This document shows positions 21,328 through 31,335 of a stretch of 64,000 nucleotides of DNA, one piece after another (the first letter of the stretch is position 1; each line of letters opens with the position of its first letter). A program made the translations under genes and the position numbers. Under the pieces are notes generated by a model. That model was not told where the DNA came from, did not search any database, and was given only the letters and a program-made list of their open reading frames with translations. The stretch comes from Salvia splendens (lineage: Eukaryota > Streptophyta > Magnoliopsida > Lamiales > Lamiaceae). The stretch spans positions 20,543,902 through 20,607,901 of the forward strand of contig NC_056035.1 in the NCBI RefSeq assembly GCF_004379255.2, read 5' to 3'.

Positions 21328-21512
21328 TACTGCGGTCATTATTAAGTAATAGGGACTCACCTTCCACTAACTCATACCACTCACATTTAATTTAAAACTA
21401 AGATATACAAGTGAGACTCATATTCCACTAATTTTTTCCATCCACTTTCTTAACATTTCTTAAAACTCGTGCCTCATATAAATGAGACTCCTAATGGCGG
21501 ACGGAAGGAGTA
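21328..21512. mobile_element. Eroded Stowaway-like MITE upstream of the gene
   Basis: The right end GGCGGACGGAAGGAGTA (to 21512) is a Stowaway terminus, and the inner GGAGTCTCATTT (reverse complement) mirrors AGGGACTCACCTT near 21350. The left terminus is diverged, so that border is approximate. It lies about 250-430 bp upstream of the start codon. Confidence 0.5.
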
Positions 21513-21698
21513 TTAAATAATACTCCTATTAAAAGTAAAAATGGTAAGATGTATTTTTATTTTGATAATTTTCTTATCAATAGAAACCCAAATATTTAAT
21601 ACTTTACTCATATTACTTTTATATTTTTAATTAAAATCAAATTTATTGATATTTTTTGTTTAATTATTTTGAAAAGCTTAACTATTTACACCAGTAGA

Positions 21699-21994
21699 TA
21701 TATGGGTGCGTTAAAAAGCTAACTTTTCTTAAGTTGCGAACTTGTTAACTCATCAACGTATTGTATTAAAAATGTCAACACGATCACATTAAAATATCAA
21801 CACATATTTGTGTTGACATTTTAATAAACTGTGTTGCCATTTAAATATGAATGTCAACATAATGTGTTAAAATATCAACTTAAGTTTATGTTGACATTTC
21901 AATATCATCGTGTTGACATTTTTAATACATTGCATTGATGAGTTAGCAAATTAGTAACTTAAGAAAAGTTAGCAACGGATCACACCCTAATATA
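21699..21994. mobile_element. Foldback MITE, about 295 bp
   Basis: The ends are long inverted repeats. The left has GCTAACTTTTCTTAAGTT, then TAACTCATCAA and ATTAAAAATGTCAACACGAT. The right end in reverse complement has the same three blocks in the same order. Nearly the whole element can fold on itself. The outermost bases are TATATGGGTGCG and TATATTAGGGTGTG. Confidence 0.85.
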
Positions 21995-23219
21995 TTTGTA
22001 CAACTAATATTGCCATAAGGTAAATTAAGATGTTTTTCTCATTTATTATGTCTTTTATGAAATTCACTAATTAATACAGTTATAAAACATTTCATTTTTT
22101 TAATGTAATTAGTAGTGATAATTGATATGTATTTAGATATTGATTTTGAACTCAACTAATTATAACTAGAAAATCAATTTATATATATAAGGTTTAGATG
22201 AATAATACGTATCTGTAAGTGCATGCAAGCTAATGCATTTCATATAAATTAAGCATAATCTTACAGGATACTTTTTGAGTTGAAATTAAAAATTAGAGTA
22301 TAATATTAATTTTTCTACGTCAATTTTTAAATATTCTTGTAAAACATATATATAATATTAATTTTTCTACGTGAATTTTTAAATATTCTTGCAGAACATA
22401 TATATACAAGTGATGGTCCTCTTCTATTACTTATATTACTTATAGTATCATAATTCAAAACTAAGACGAAATCTATACCTTTAGATTTTAAAATGAATGG
22501 ATGAGATTAAATCTCACGATTTTCAATAAATAGTTGATAAAATATCAACAAAGGGGTAAGATCGTCATTTTGTTAACATATTATAATTTTCATGGTTTTT
22601 TTATATCAACCTAATGTATTTCAAATATCAACACAGTGACATGAGAATCTCAACACAAGTACCAGAAAATATCAGCACATTTTTATTGAGATTGTACATG
22701 CATTATATTGAGATTGTTTGATGCATTTATTGATAAAATCTGCTTATTAACATATACGAAAACTGAAATAAAAATTATCAAATTTCATCATTCGAACGTC
22801 GTTGGAACATATGTAATTGATATTCATTAGAATCCTTATAAAATTATCTTTAATTTGATGTATTTTTTGTGAAAAAATAATTTAAATCGAGAGAGTTACG
22901 TAAATTTAAAGTTCTGAGATGATTTTGAGTAGAGAGAAAGTAGTTAGTTACAATTACTATATATAAGAATTGACATTAAAACCCTTTAAATTTAATTAAT
23001 AATTATTTAAATTTAAAATATAATACACTTGATATTATTTAACCAGTAGATCTTTTAATCTAATGGTTAAGAATTGGTCTCGATTTTGGATTGGTAATTA
23101 GTTAGCAATTGATCACATCCCTACAAGGGATTAATTCAACTTTTAAAGGGAAGAGTGAAAAATATTTATTTATTTTGTCATTAAAATTATAAAATTATAA
23201 TTAATATTTAAATATTAAA
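21995..23219. other. AT-rich intergenic sequence
   Basis: No gene is supported. The stretch from about 22405 to 23125 may contain an old mobile element: TCAATTGCTAACTAATT (reverse complement near 23100) looks like an element end, but I could not match a partner. A short duplicated segment with ATTAATTTTTCTACGT occurs near 22303 and 22358. Confidence 0.5.
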
Positions 23220-23289
23220 TACTCTCTCCGCCCCAACTAAGTTGATACAAAACTTTTGGCACGGAGGTTAAAAAATTGTGTTAAAAATA

Positions 23290-23511
23290 CTCCCTTCGTC
23301 TCCAAAGAATATGCACTTTGAGTTTGACACGAGTTTTAATGCAAGATTGGTAAAGTAAAAGAGGGGTAGAAAGAATAAAGAATCAAAGTATTGTTAGTGG
23401 GGAATGAGTCACACCTCATTAGTGAGAAAAAAACTTCTAAAATTGGAAAGTGCATATTCTTGTGGGGCGGACTAAAAAGGAAATAGTGCATATTCTTGGG
23501 GACGGAGGGAA
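23290..23511. mobile_element. Stowaway MITE nested in a Stowaway
   Basis: It is flanked by TA (23288-23289 and 23512-23513). The left end CTCCCTTCGTCTCCAAAGAA is followed by TATGCACTT. The right end in reverse complement is TTCCCTCCGTCCCCAAGAAT followed by ATGCACTA. About 222 bp, non-coding. Confidence 0.88.
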
Positions 23512-23625
23512 TATGAAAGAGGAATAAAGTATGAAAGATAAAGAGAGAGTAAAGTAGGAGATAGAATAAAGTAAAAGTGATTGGATTTTTATCGAAAAAA
23601 GAAAATGACTCAAATTTGTTGGGAC

Positions 23626-23740
23626 TGTCAAACATACCATAGACACACCTTACCAAATAAGGAGACACTATATAGGGAGAAAATATGTAATTGATAGGGA
23701 GCATATTATGTAATTGATAGGGAGCATATTTACCTAGAAT
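23626..23740 (+). repeat. Truncated 5' LTR of COP-2
   Basis: It starts TGTCAAACATACCATA and matches the first half of the 3' LTR at 28206. Similarity stops after TTTACCTA(A/G)AAT. An internal direct repeat, TATGTAATTGATAGGGAGCA, occurs twice in a row in each LTR. Confidence 0.9.
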
Positions 23741-24392
23741 GGCAGCAACAAGACCACTGCGTCTTCAGTTGGATTATCAGCAATATGGCGGCGGATCTTG
23801 TGAATGAGGTTTCACAATACGCCACTGCCAAGGAACTCTGGGATGGGCTGGCCATCACCTACGGCAGTGGCGCAGATCCCGTTCAGGTGTACGACCTGCA
23901 TCGGCAGACGAACACCATTAAACAGGATGACATGTCCCTCGAAAGCCTCTGTGGATATCGATCGATTGCCGGGAAACAACACTAATGACAAAGGAACGAT
24001 TACAGCTTTACCAATTTGTCACCGCACTAGATGACAAGTATGAATCTGTAAAAAAGGAACTCATCAGGCTTGACCCGTTACCATCGGCACGAGAAGCCTA
24101 CGCACGCGTCCGACGGGAATCGGTCAACAACCAAATCCAGGGTATAGGAACATCACAAAATCCAGCAGGCCTCGCCTCTGGACTCGTGGCCACCGATCGA
24201 AGCCGCTCAAACGTTGGACAGCAAGTGGAGCAACGACCATGGCAGAAACTACCGGACGACGATCGAAGCCGCCTCACCTGTACCCATTGCGGCAGTAAGA
24301 AGCACACTAAAGATGGTTGCTTCCTACTAATCAGATTTCCCGATTGGTGGGATGAGATGAAACGGAACAGAGCAGCACGGGCAGCGAATTGA
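23741..24392 (+). pseudogene. COP-2 gag remnant
   Basis: The copia gag core survives in two frames: NEVSQYATAKELWDGLAITY (about 23806-23865), then LYQFVTALDDKYESVKKELI with LDPLPSAREAYARV after a frameshift near 23975. A CCHC knuckle CTHCGSKKHTKDGC lies at about 24280-24321. The amino terminus is lost in the deletion that removed the 5' LTR end. Confidence 0.85.
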
Positions 24393-24925
24393 AGAGGCAG
24401 GGTAGCCACCGTGGTCGGCGACCAGGCCACCGATGCCGGCGTATCGACGCGCAACGCCGGCGCGACGCACGGCAGCACAGGAGCGGAGCAGCGGGTCGGA
24501 GAGAATGGTGTGTGTCAGCGGCTAGGGTATACGTAGGTATATCTTTGGGGATTAAACCCCCCATCTATGAAAGAATATCAATTAACTCCACTATTTTTGG
24601 AAATTTGCACCAATACCCCAACACAAAAAATAACTCCAACAAATTCCCCACACAAACCCATATATTACCCCAACCACCCCTCTCTACAAATATATCACAA
24701 AAACCACCCCCACAAACCATATTTCCCACAGACCACCCCCCAACCCAAACTTATTGCCAAATAACCCCTCAACTTTCACAAAATCCGAAAAAACATGCTT
24801 CAACTGTACAAATTGCGAGAAATACTCTACAAAAAATCCCAAACCTTGAATTTACACCAAATATCCGCCGCAATAATTCGTTCCAGGCCCTAGCGAATTC
24901 CTCCATCACCACTTGCATGGACAAA
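24393..24925 (+). other. COP-2 gag-protease spacer
   Basis: A Pro/Thr/Asn/Lys-rich reading results from C- and A-rich low-complexity DNA. No domain is visible. It links the gag knuckle to the protease. Confidence 0.5.
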
Positions 24926-26200
24926 GACAAAAATTGGATTTTTGACTGTGGCGCGACAGACACGATGTCTTTTGAGGCGTCTGATTTTACTAGCATATCT
25001 GCCTCTCGAAAAAGTTTTTTCGCACAGCAAATGGACATACAATACCTGTTGCAGGAGCAGGCACTATCACACTGTTGCCCACATTGCGACTTTCGAATTG
25101 TCTCTATGTCCCTTCTCTCGCTAATAAACTGGTCTCGGTCAGTCATGTTACCAGGGAACTCCATTGTAATCTACTAATGCAACCCAATTTCTGTGAATTA
25201 TAGGATATCAAGATGGGGACGATGATTGGGCGTGGCAATGAACGACGAGGGCTTTATTATGTAGACAGGATGGCCCAACACGGTACTGCGATGCTGACTC
25301 AAGGACCGACTTCGTCTCAAGCCTGGGTTTGGCATCGCCGGTTAGGACACCTGTCTATAGGATATTTACGTTTACTGTTTCCTAAACTTACTAGCAACCT
25401 TCCCTATTTGAATTGTGAGACTTGTTTTTTGGCCAAGAGCCACAGACACACGTTTAAATTTAGTAATACCCGTGAGAAAATTCCTTTTTCCATTGTTCAC
25501 TCCGACGTTTGGGGTCCCGCCCCTGTGGTGGGAGGTCTAGGATTTAAATATTTTGTTCACTTTATTGATGATTGCACGCGCATGACTTGGGTTTATTTTC
25601 TGAAGTCTAAATCTAAGGTCTTTGAAAAATTTTGCCTGTTTTATACTCTAGTGCAAAATCAATATGGAAAAACAATTAAAATCCTTAGGTCGGACAATGG
25701 GGGAGAATTCATTAATGCCAATATGCAAAAATATTTTTCGGATAGGGGAATAACACATCAAACAACTTGTCCGTACACTCCAGAACAAAATGGGGTAGCT
25801 GAACGTAAGAATAGGACTCTCCTCAAAATGACTAGGGCGTTTTTGATTGAGTCTAGGGTCCTAAATTTTTTTGGCCCGAAGCCTTAGCCACCTCAGTCTA
25901 TCTCATCAACAGATTACCTACCCGCATCCTAAACCTTAAAACACCCATCGACGTTTTGTCATCCATGCACCAAATACCACCACCACTTAACCTTGAACCT
26001 CGGGTCTTTGGCTGTATTGTTTTTGTCCATATCCCAAAACATGACCGATCCAAACTTGATCCCCGCTCTGTTAAATGCGTTTTCTTGGGGTACGGAACAA
26101 ACCAAAAAGGGTATCGCTGCTAAGATCCTAAAGCCAAACACCTATATACCACTATGAATTGTGATTTCATTGAGAGTGAGTATTTCTTTACCCAACCTCG
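24926..26200 (+). pseudogene. COP-2 protease and integrase
   Basis: The protease motif reads WIFDCGATDTMS near 24934-24969. The usual DSG/DTG triad is DCG, a damaged or atypical active site. From 25213 the integrase zinc domain (WHRRLGHLS, then CETCFLAKSH) and core follow: D in HSDVWGP, D in RSDNGGEF, E in NGVAERKNR, all present. A frameshift after FFGPKP (about 25884) moves the C-terminal part to another frame (YLINRLPTRIL, FGCIVFVHIPKHDRSKLD), with a further stop near 26120. Confidence 0.88.
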
Positions 26201-26623
26201 CGGTCAGGGGGAGGAGAATGATAGCACACCACTTAGAGATCCGCTCAGTTGTTCCCCACCTCAAACAGTAATTCTCCATGACTATCCAAATACAGACTCA
26301 GTGACAGAAGTTGGTCCACCAGACGAAGTGAACTGCAGTACCAACGGGCCATCTACAGAGTCTCATACACAGCCCAAGGAGTTGAGTGACATTCCTACAC
26401 CATCTTCCCCGCATGTGATTCCTATGGTAAGCGATATTGTTGATATTGATGATCTGAGACAGGAAGCTACTGCAAACAACGAACCAGTGGAAGTGAGATG
26501 GGAGGATTTACACTACCCCCACGAAGCACCAGAGGAATACCCCCAAAGAGATACTCACCAGAGTGGAAAGGGAGGAAAAATCAGTAGTCCATTGTCAATA
26601 CTGCACAAGGCTACCTGGCGGAA

Positions 26624-28226
26624 ATGGCTCAGGCATTTGAGGCAGCTCTATATGAAGACGGGGAGATTCCGTGTTTATGGATAGAGGCAATGAAGCACAA
26701 ACACTGGCAGGAGGCAATGAAGAAGGAGATGGATGCACTCATCCGAAATGGCACTTGGGAGGAATGCAATTTGCCAGAAGGAAAGAAACTGGTAGGATGT
26801 CGCTGGATATTCACCATCAAGAGACGAGTTGACGGATCGATCGAAAGATACAAGGCCAGACTGGTGGCAAAAGGGTATACCCAGACGTATGGAGTAGATT
26901 ACGAAGAGACATTCTCTCCAGTGCCAAAAATGAACACAGTCAGAGCATTGCTCGCAGTGGCTGCATGTAAGGACTGGCCCTACACCAGTTTGATGTGACC
27001 AACACATTCTTGCATGGTGAGCTGAAAAAAAATGAAGAAGTCTACATGGAGATGCCACCAGGATACTCAGGGGGCAGAAAGGTGTGCAAACTGAAGAAAA
27101 CGTTGTACGGACTAAAGCAGTCTCCAAGAGTTTGGTTTGGCAGATTCTCACAAGCAATGCAGAAGTATGGGTACATCCAAAGTCATTCAGATCATGCTCT
27201 ATTTTTAAAAAAGCGAGGAGAGAAAATGACTTGTCTGATAATTTATGTGGACGACATGATCATTTCGGGAGACGATGAATAGGAAATCAATAATCTGCGA
27301 GCAAACTTATTTCAGGAGTTCGAGATGAAGGACCTTGGGCCCCTCAAATATTTTCTGGAAATAGAAGTGCTTCGGTCAAGGAAAGGGATATTTTTCCGAC
27401 AGAAGAAGTATGTGCTCGATCTACTGGCAGAAATTGGATTGTTGGACTGCAAACCAGCAGACATTCCAATGATGGTGAATCATGGGTTGAAGTTTGAAGA
27501 CGGCGCCAAGTTAGCTGACCGAGAAGAATATCAACGATTGGTGGGAAAACTCATTTACCTGTCTCACACAAGGCCTGGCATTTCATATGTTGTTGGGTGG
27601 TGAGCCAATTCATGCATCGTCCTCTACAGAACCACTTAGATGCGGCATTGAGGATTGCACGCTATCTCAAAGGAACCACAGGATATGGAGTGCTGCTCCA
27701 TAAAAGTAAAGATCTCGAGATAGATGGATACACTGATGCTGACTGGGCCAGTAATCCTATAGATCAGAAGTCCACTGGAGGATATTTCATGTTTGTAGGA
27801 AGAAATCTAGTCACTTGGAAAAGCAAGAAGCAGAAAGTTGTGGCTCTATCGAGTGCAGAGGCAGAATTCCGAGGGATCAAGAGTGGTCTAACTGAGATAC
27901 TTTGGCTTAGGAGACTACCCACTGAGATTGGATTTCCGCCGACGAGGAAAAGTCAGCTTTTCTGCTACAACAAAGCAGCTATCAGCATTTCAGAGAACCC
28001 AGTCCAACATGACAGGACTAAGCATGTGGAGGTTGACTGTCACTTTATTAAGGAAAAGATCGAAGGGGGAGTCATAGAGATTCCTTTCGTCCGATCAGGA
28101 GAACAGCTAGCATATATTCTCACGAAAGCAGTAAATCCTAAATCCTTCAGTGAGGTTTTGGGCAAGTTGAATATCGGGGATGCCGTTACTCAACTTGAGG
28201 GGGAGTGTCAAACATACCATACACAC
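26624..28226 (+). pseudogene. COP-2 reverse transcriptase and RNase H
   Basis: RT motifs run in order: [40 protein letters not shown], then [11 protein letters not shown] after a frameshift near 26990, LKQSPRVWFGRFSQAM, and the catalytic IIYVDDMIISGDD at about 27238-27276. A TAG follows directly. MKDLGPLKYFLEIEV and the RNase H segment (TDADWASNPIDQKSTGGYFM, KQKVVALSSAEAE) continue, with a frameshift near 27595. RNase H acidic residues are retained. The copy is dead but the catalytic YVDD is intact. Confidence 0.92.
28194..28205 (+). other. Polypurine tract of COP-2
   Basis: CTTGAGGGGGAG directly precedes the 3' LTR start TGTCAAAC, as in plant copia elements. Confidence 0.88.
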
Positions 28227-28431
28227 ACCTTACCAAATAAGGAGACACTATCAAGGGAGAAAATATGTAATTGATAGGGAGTATATTATGTAATTGATAG
28301 AGAGCATATTTACCTAAAATTAGGATGATTCTATACCATAATTACCGTGTAACAACTTCTATATTAAGGGGGAGAAATCATTCTAATAAACACAGAACAC
28401 AATACATTGTCTCCTACTTCTACGTTCAATA
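28206..28431 (+). repeat. 3' LTR of COP-2
   Basis: A short LTR of about 226 bp from TGTCAAAC to the base before the target duplication GGGAC. The last bases are TTCAATA, so the canonical CA end is either mutated to TA or sits 3 bases earlier. Confidence 0.88.
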
Positions 28432-28482
28432 GGGACATCTAAAAAAGGAATACTACTCAACTTAGTTGGGATGAAGGGAGTA

Positions 28483-29294
28483 TTAAATTCCGCCTCTCCA
28501 TTTCTAGATTCTAGACCCGCACTGTGCGGCTGTGCCAAAGATTCATCTTACACTCTGTTCCCCAACTAAAAAGTACTATCAAAATCTTTCGATTCCTAAT
28601 GTGTGCTTAGCTTTAATAAAACTATAAACCTATTTTTTATGGAATGATACTTTAGCATTTGTATATGATAAAGTTTATTAAACACACTTTTCTAACTTTA
28701 TTTTTAGTTAGGGAAAGAGTAGAAGTAGGATATTGATCTCAAACATAGATCTCATTTAGAGTAACGAAACAAATTACGAACAAAATAAAATGTAAAAGTA
28801 GTGTTATTACACGCAAATATAATTTGTAAGCATTTATTAAATTATGCCGCGGTTGCATTATTCTATATTGCAAACTTGTTCCAAATCATTAGTTGTTAGT
28901 GTCTCTTGTAAACGAATCACAGCATGTGATGGTAGGGTGGTTCATGGTTGTCCAAAATCTCTACCCACTCTAGGAAGCTCCAAATCAATAATAATTGAGC
29001 AATCAAAACTAATTTATTAATTATTGCCCCACTAATATAATGCAAATATGCAAGAAATAAGTGCGATATCGATCTGATACCTGATCCTTCCTGAATGGAA
29101 TATTGGAATGGATCAGTTTTGCCACAATTTAGACAGTGAAATAGTCCCAATATAATCCATTATAATGCGTGGATCACGTGTAATTAAGTAGTATTAGGAG
29201 GCCACCTAGAGGCAAGAAAGGCCTAAAAAAGGAGATGTTGGTTTATAAATAAAATATGTACTTATTTAGGTAGAATCTGTAGCGTGTTCTGTTC
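28483..29294. other. AT-rich intergenic sequence
   Basis: I see no supported gene or repeat in this stretch. Confidence 0.5.
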
Positions 29295-29296
29295 TA

Positions 29297-29543
29297 TTTC
29301 CTTCCTCCCATAATAGGAGTCACAATTGATGCGGACGCGAGTTTTAAGAAATGTAAAAAATAGTGAATTGAAAAAGTTAGTGAAATATGATGCTCATTTT
29401 TTATGTGGATATTATAATAGAATGTGAGTGAAGTGATAGAGGAATGTGATACCTAGTTACCATTTATGGTACGAGTGAATTGTGACTCTTATTATGAGAC
29501 ATATCAAAATGATAAAATGTGACTCTTATTGTGGAACAAAGTC
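29297..29543. mobile_element. Stowaway-like MITE
   Basis: The left TTCCTTCCTCCCATAATAGG, then AGTCACA, mirrors the right end in reverse complement (CTTTGTTCCACAATAAGAGT, then CACA). About 245 bp, non-coding. Borders are approximate to a few bases. Confidence 0.65.
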
Positions 29544-29544
29544 C

Positions 29545-29766
29545 CCACTTTGTTCCATCCTACTATAAGTGAGTCAATTTTTAGGAATATCCCATCATAA
29601 GTGAGCTATTTTCTTTTGGGCGAATTTTTTTTTCTCTTATTATTATTTTTCACTCCCCTAGTTTTCTATATCTCATGCTTAATCTCTCCAATTTAACTCT
29701 TTAAATATCAATTCCTAAAATCTTATATAAAAAAAAAGTTACTCGCTTATGACAGGACAAAGGGAA
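29545..29766. mobile_element. Second, adjoining Stowaway-like MITE
   Basis: The left ACTTTGTTCCATCCTACTAT, then AAGTGAGTCA, is matched by the right end in reverse complement, TTCCCTTTGTCCTGTCATAA then GCGAGTAAC. It abuts the preceding MITE with no spacer. The joint forms an inverted repeat GGAACAAAGT-CCCC-ACTTTGTTCC at 29533-29556. Confidence 0.65.
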
Positions 29767-30245
29767 TACTAACTTATAAGTTAGACTATAGTTCTTTAGT
29801 TCATAGAAAATCTGGAAATTTTATTTTAAAAGTAAGATTTCACAAAAATGGATCGATTTTGTTAGTGTCCCAATCATATTTAAACAACTGAATTGGTCAT
29901 GATCCATTTTATGAATCTGGAAGTCTTGAAGTTGATCGATTTTGTTAGTGTCCCATCATATTTAAACAATTGAATTGGTATGAATATGAAGTCTTGAAGT
30001 CGCGCAATTTTTTGTAAAGCTACTTCTTATTTATGAAAAGTATGAATATTTAATTTGCTATTTATTTATGAAAAGTATGAATATTTAATTTGCTATGGGT
30101 TTTAAAATATACTCTTTTCATATCAATGAAAATGATCTCTTTCTTGTGCGCTACAAAACTTATTTTATGTGTTAAGTGGAGAGAATAAAAAAAGAGAGAG
30201 AGAATAAAGTAGAAATAAAAGAGATTCTAATTTTAGTAATGGGTC

Positions 30246-30574
30246 CGACAAGGACTTCGACTTTTAATTTATTCCATAAGAGGCTGATAATCTCTCCGTA
30301 TAATTATTTATCTTATTTCATGCTTTATTATTAGTTATTATGATTTGATTAACTTTCCCTAATTGTTAGAATTTGGTTTGCTTTCTTAGTTTATAAGAGA
30401 TATTTCTGTACCACAGTCTTTTATTATTATTAAGGAGAATGAAATGAAAAATTAAATTAGTTAATCTCAATCTCTCTCTGGCGTGAAACGCCCCTTAGAA
30501 CTTCAACTAGGGTTGTTCTCTTTTTCTCTCTAGAAATACACTCAAATAATTTCTCTAATAGGTTAAACCCCTTA
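30246..30574 (+). repeat. Left LTR of LTRX
   Basis: It begins CGACAAGGACTTCGACTTT, aligning with TGATAGGGACTTAGACTTT of the right copy. It shares GATAATCT, TTATTATGATTTGATT and CGTGAAACGCCCC-type blocks, and ends AAACCCCTTA. The initial TG is mutated to CG. Confidence 0.82.
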
Positions 30575-31335
30575 GAAATACATTCTTATAAGGGAATCCT
30601 TCCATGTGCCCAAAAAATACTCAAAATAGTGTTTGACTCTAATTTTTTTAGTTAAGATAAAAATGATAGGTTGAGCTAGCCAGAAAAACTAGACTAAAAA
30701 AGGAGTTTGGTGGAGAGGTTAGAAAAGAAAGAAGGGTGTAAAGAGGGAGGTATCCTCTTTGGGGACCTATGACCTCCCACAAGAAGATGTGGGCAACCCT
30801 AAGCTACTTTCACCCAAAGTAAACACTCCATTGGCTCCACATTCATGACTACACCACCATAAATGCATACATATACTTGATCTAGTCTAATGAACATAAA
30901 CCAAGCAACTTACAAATAGGAATTTGGATAAAAATCTCAGAAGGGAGATGCTCTCAAAGGAGTCTTCAAAATATCATTCATCTAAGTCTCCACACAAAAG
31001 TCTTACAAAATAGTATTTATAGCTAGGATTGGAATCCCAAGAAAAGGGTTCAAAAAATAAGAAATTCAACTAAAATAGTTAAAACGCCCGGTCGGGCGTT
31101 TTGGACATGTGAAATCGCCCAGCCGGGCGAACTATCTGGACTTCTCGTTGCTTTGTCAAATGCCCTGTCGGGCGTTTTGGGATACTCAGTGCACAAACGC
31201 CCGATTGGGCGTTTTGGAGCGGTGGATTCGCCCGACTGGGCGTTCCGTCTGCCTCATCCATTGCCCTCCGGATGAAGTTTGAAACGCCCTCTCGAAGCTT
31301 TTATCTCATAGATCTCGTGACGGGCCTTCCGTGCA
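30575..31335 (-). repeat. 3' LTR of LARD-1
   Basis: It matches 34877-35664 block by block: AGGGAATCCTTCCATGT, GGTTGAGCTAGCCA, CTTTGGGGACCTATGACCTC, CGCCCGGTCGGGCG-type palindromes and CTCGTGACGGGCCTTCCGTG. The match ends at 31335 (GTGCA). It contains several CpG-rich 14-bp palindromes near 31084-31245. Confidence 0.85.

Larger units (their letters stand above)
23626..28431 (+). mobile_element. COP-2: degenerate Ty1/copia element
   Basis: The two outer flanks carry an identical 5-bp target duplication, GGGAC (23621-23625 and 28432-28436). The plus strand has a truncated 5' LTR, gag remnant, protease, integrase, RT, RNase H, polypurine tract and 3' LTR, in copia order. The 5' LTR second half, primer site and gag start are deleted. 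Many frameshifts and stops disable it. Confidence 0.93.
23222..28480. mobile_element. Stowaway MITE split by two later insertions
   Basis: The left terminus CTCTCTCCGCCCCAACTAAG, then TTGATACA, follows TA at 23220-23221. The right terminus before TA at 28481-28482 reads, in reverse complement, CTCCCTTCATCCCAACTAAG, then TTGAGTA. The original MITE is interrupted by another Stowaway (23290-23511) and by COP-2 (23626-28431). The flanks in between (23222-23287, 23514-23620, 28437-28480) form one MITE of about 220 bp. Confidence 0.82.

Noticed and set aside
21082..21360. Upstream extension of the basic-protein ORF (93 residues)
   Set aside because: Phe/Ile/Ser-rich, CT-rich DNA typical of a 5' leader, with an abrupt change to coding character at the ATG at 21081.
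22405..23125. Possible DNA transposon with end near 23125
   Set aside because: One end looks familiar but I found no matching inverted partner.
24389..25177. 262-codon ORF treated as a single gene
   Set aside because: It joins low-complexity spacer to the COP-2 protease motif in a decayed element; only the last part has family similarity.
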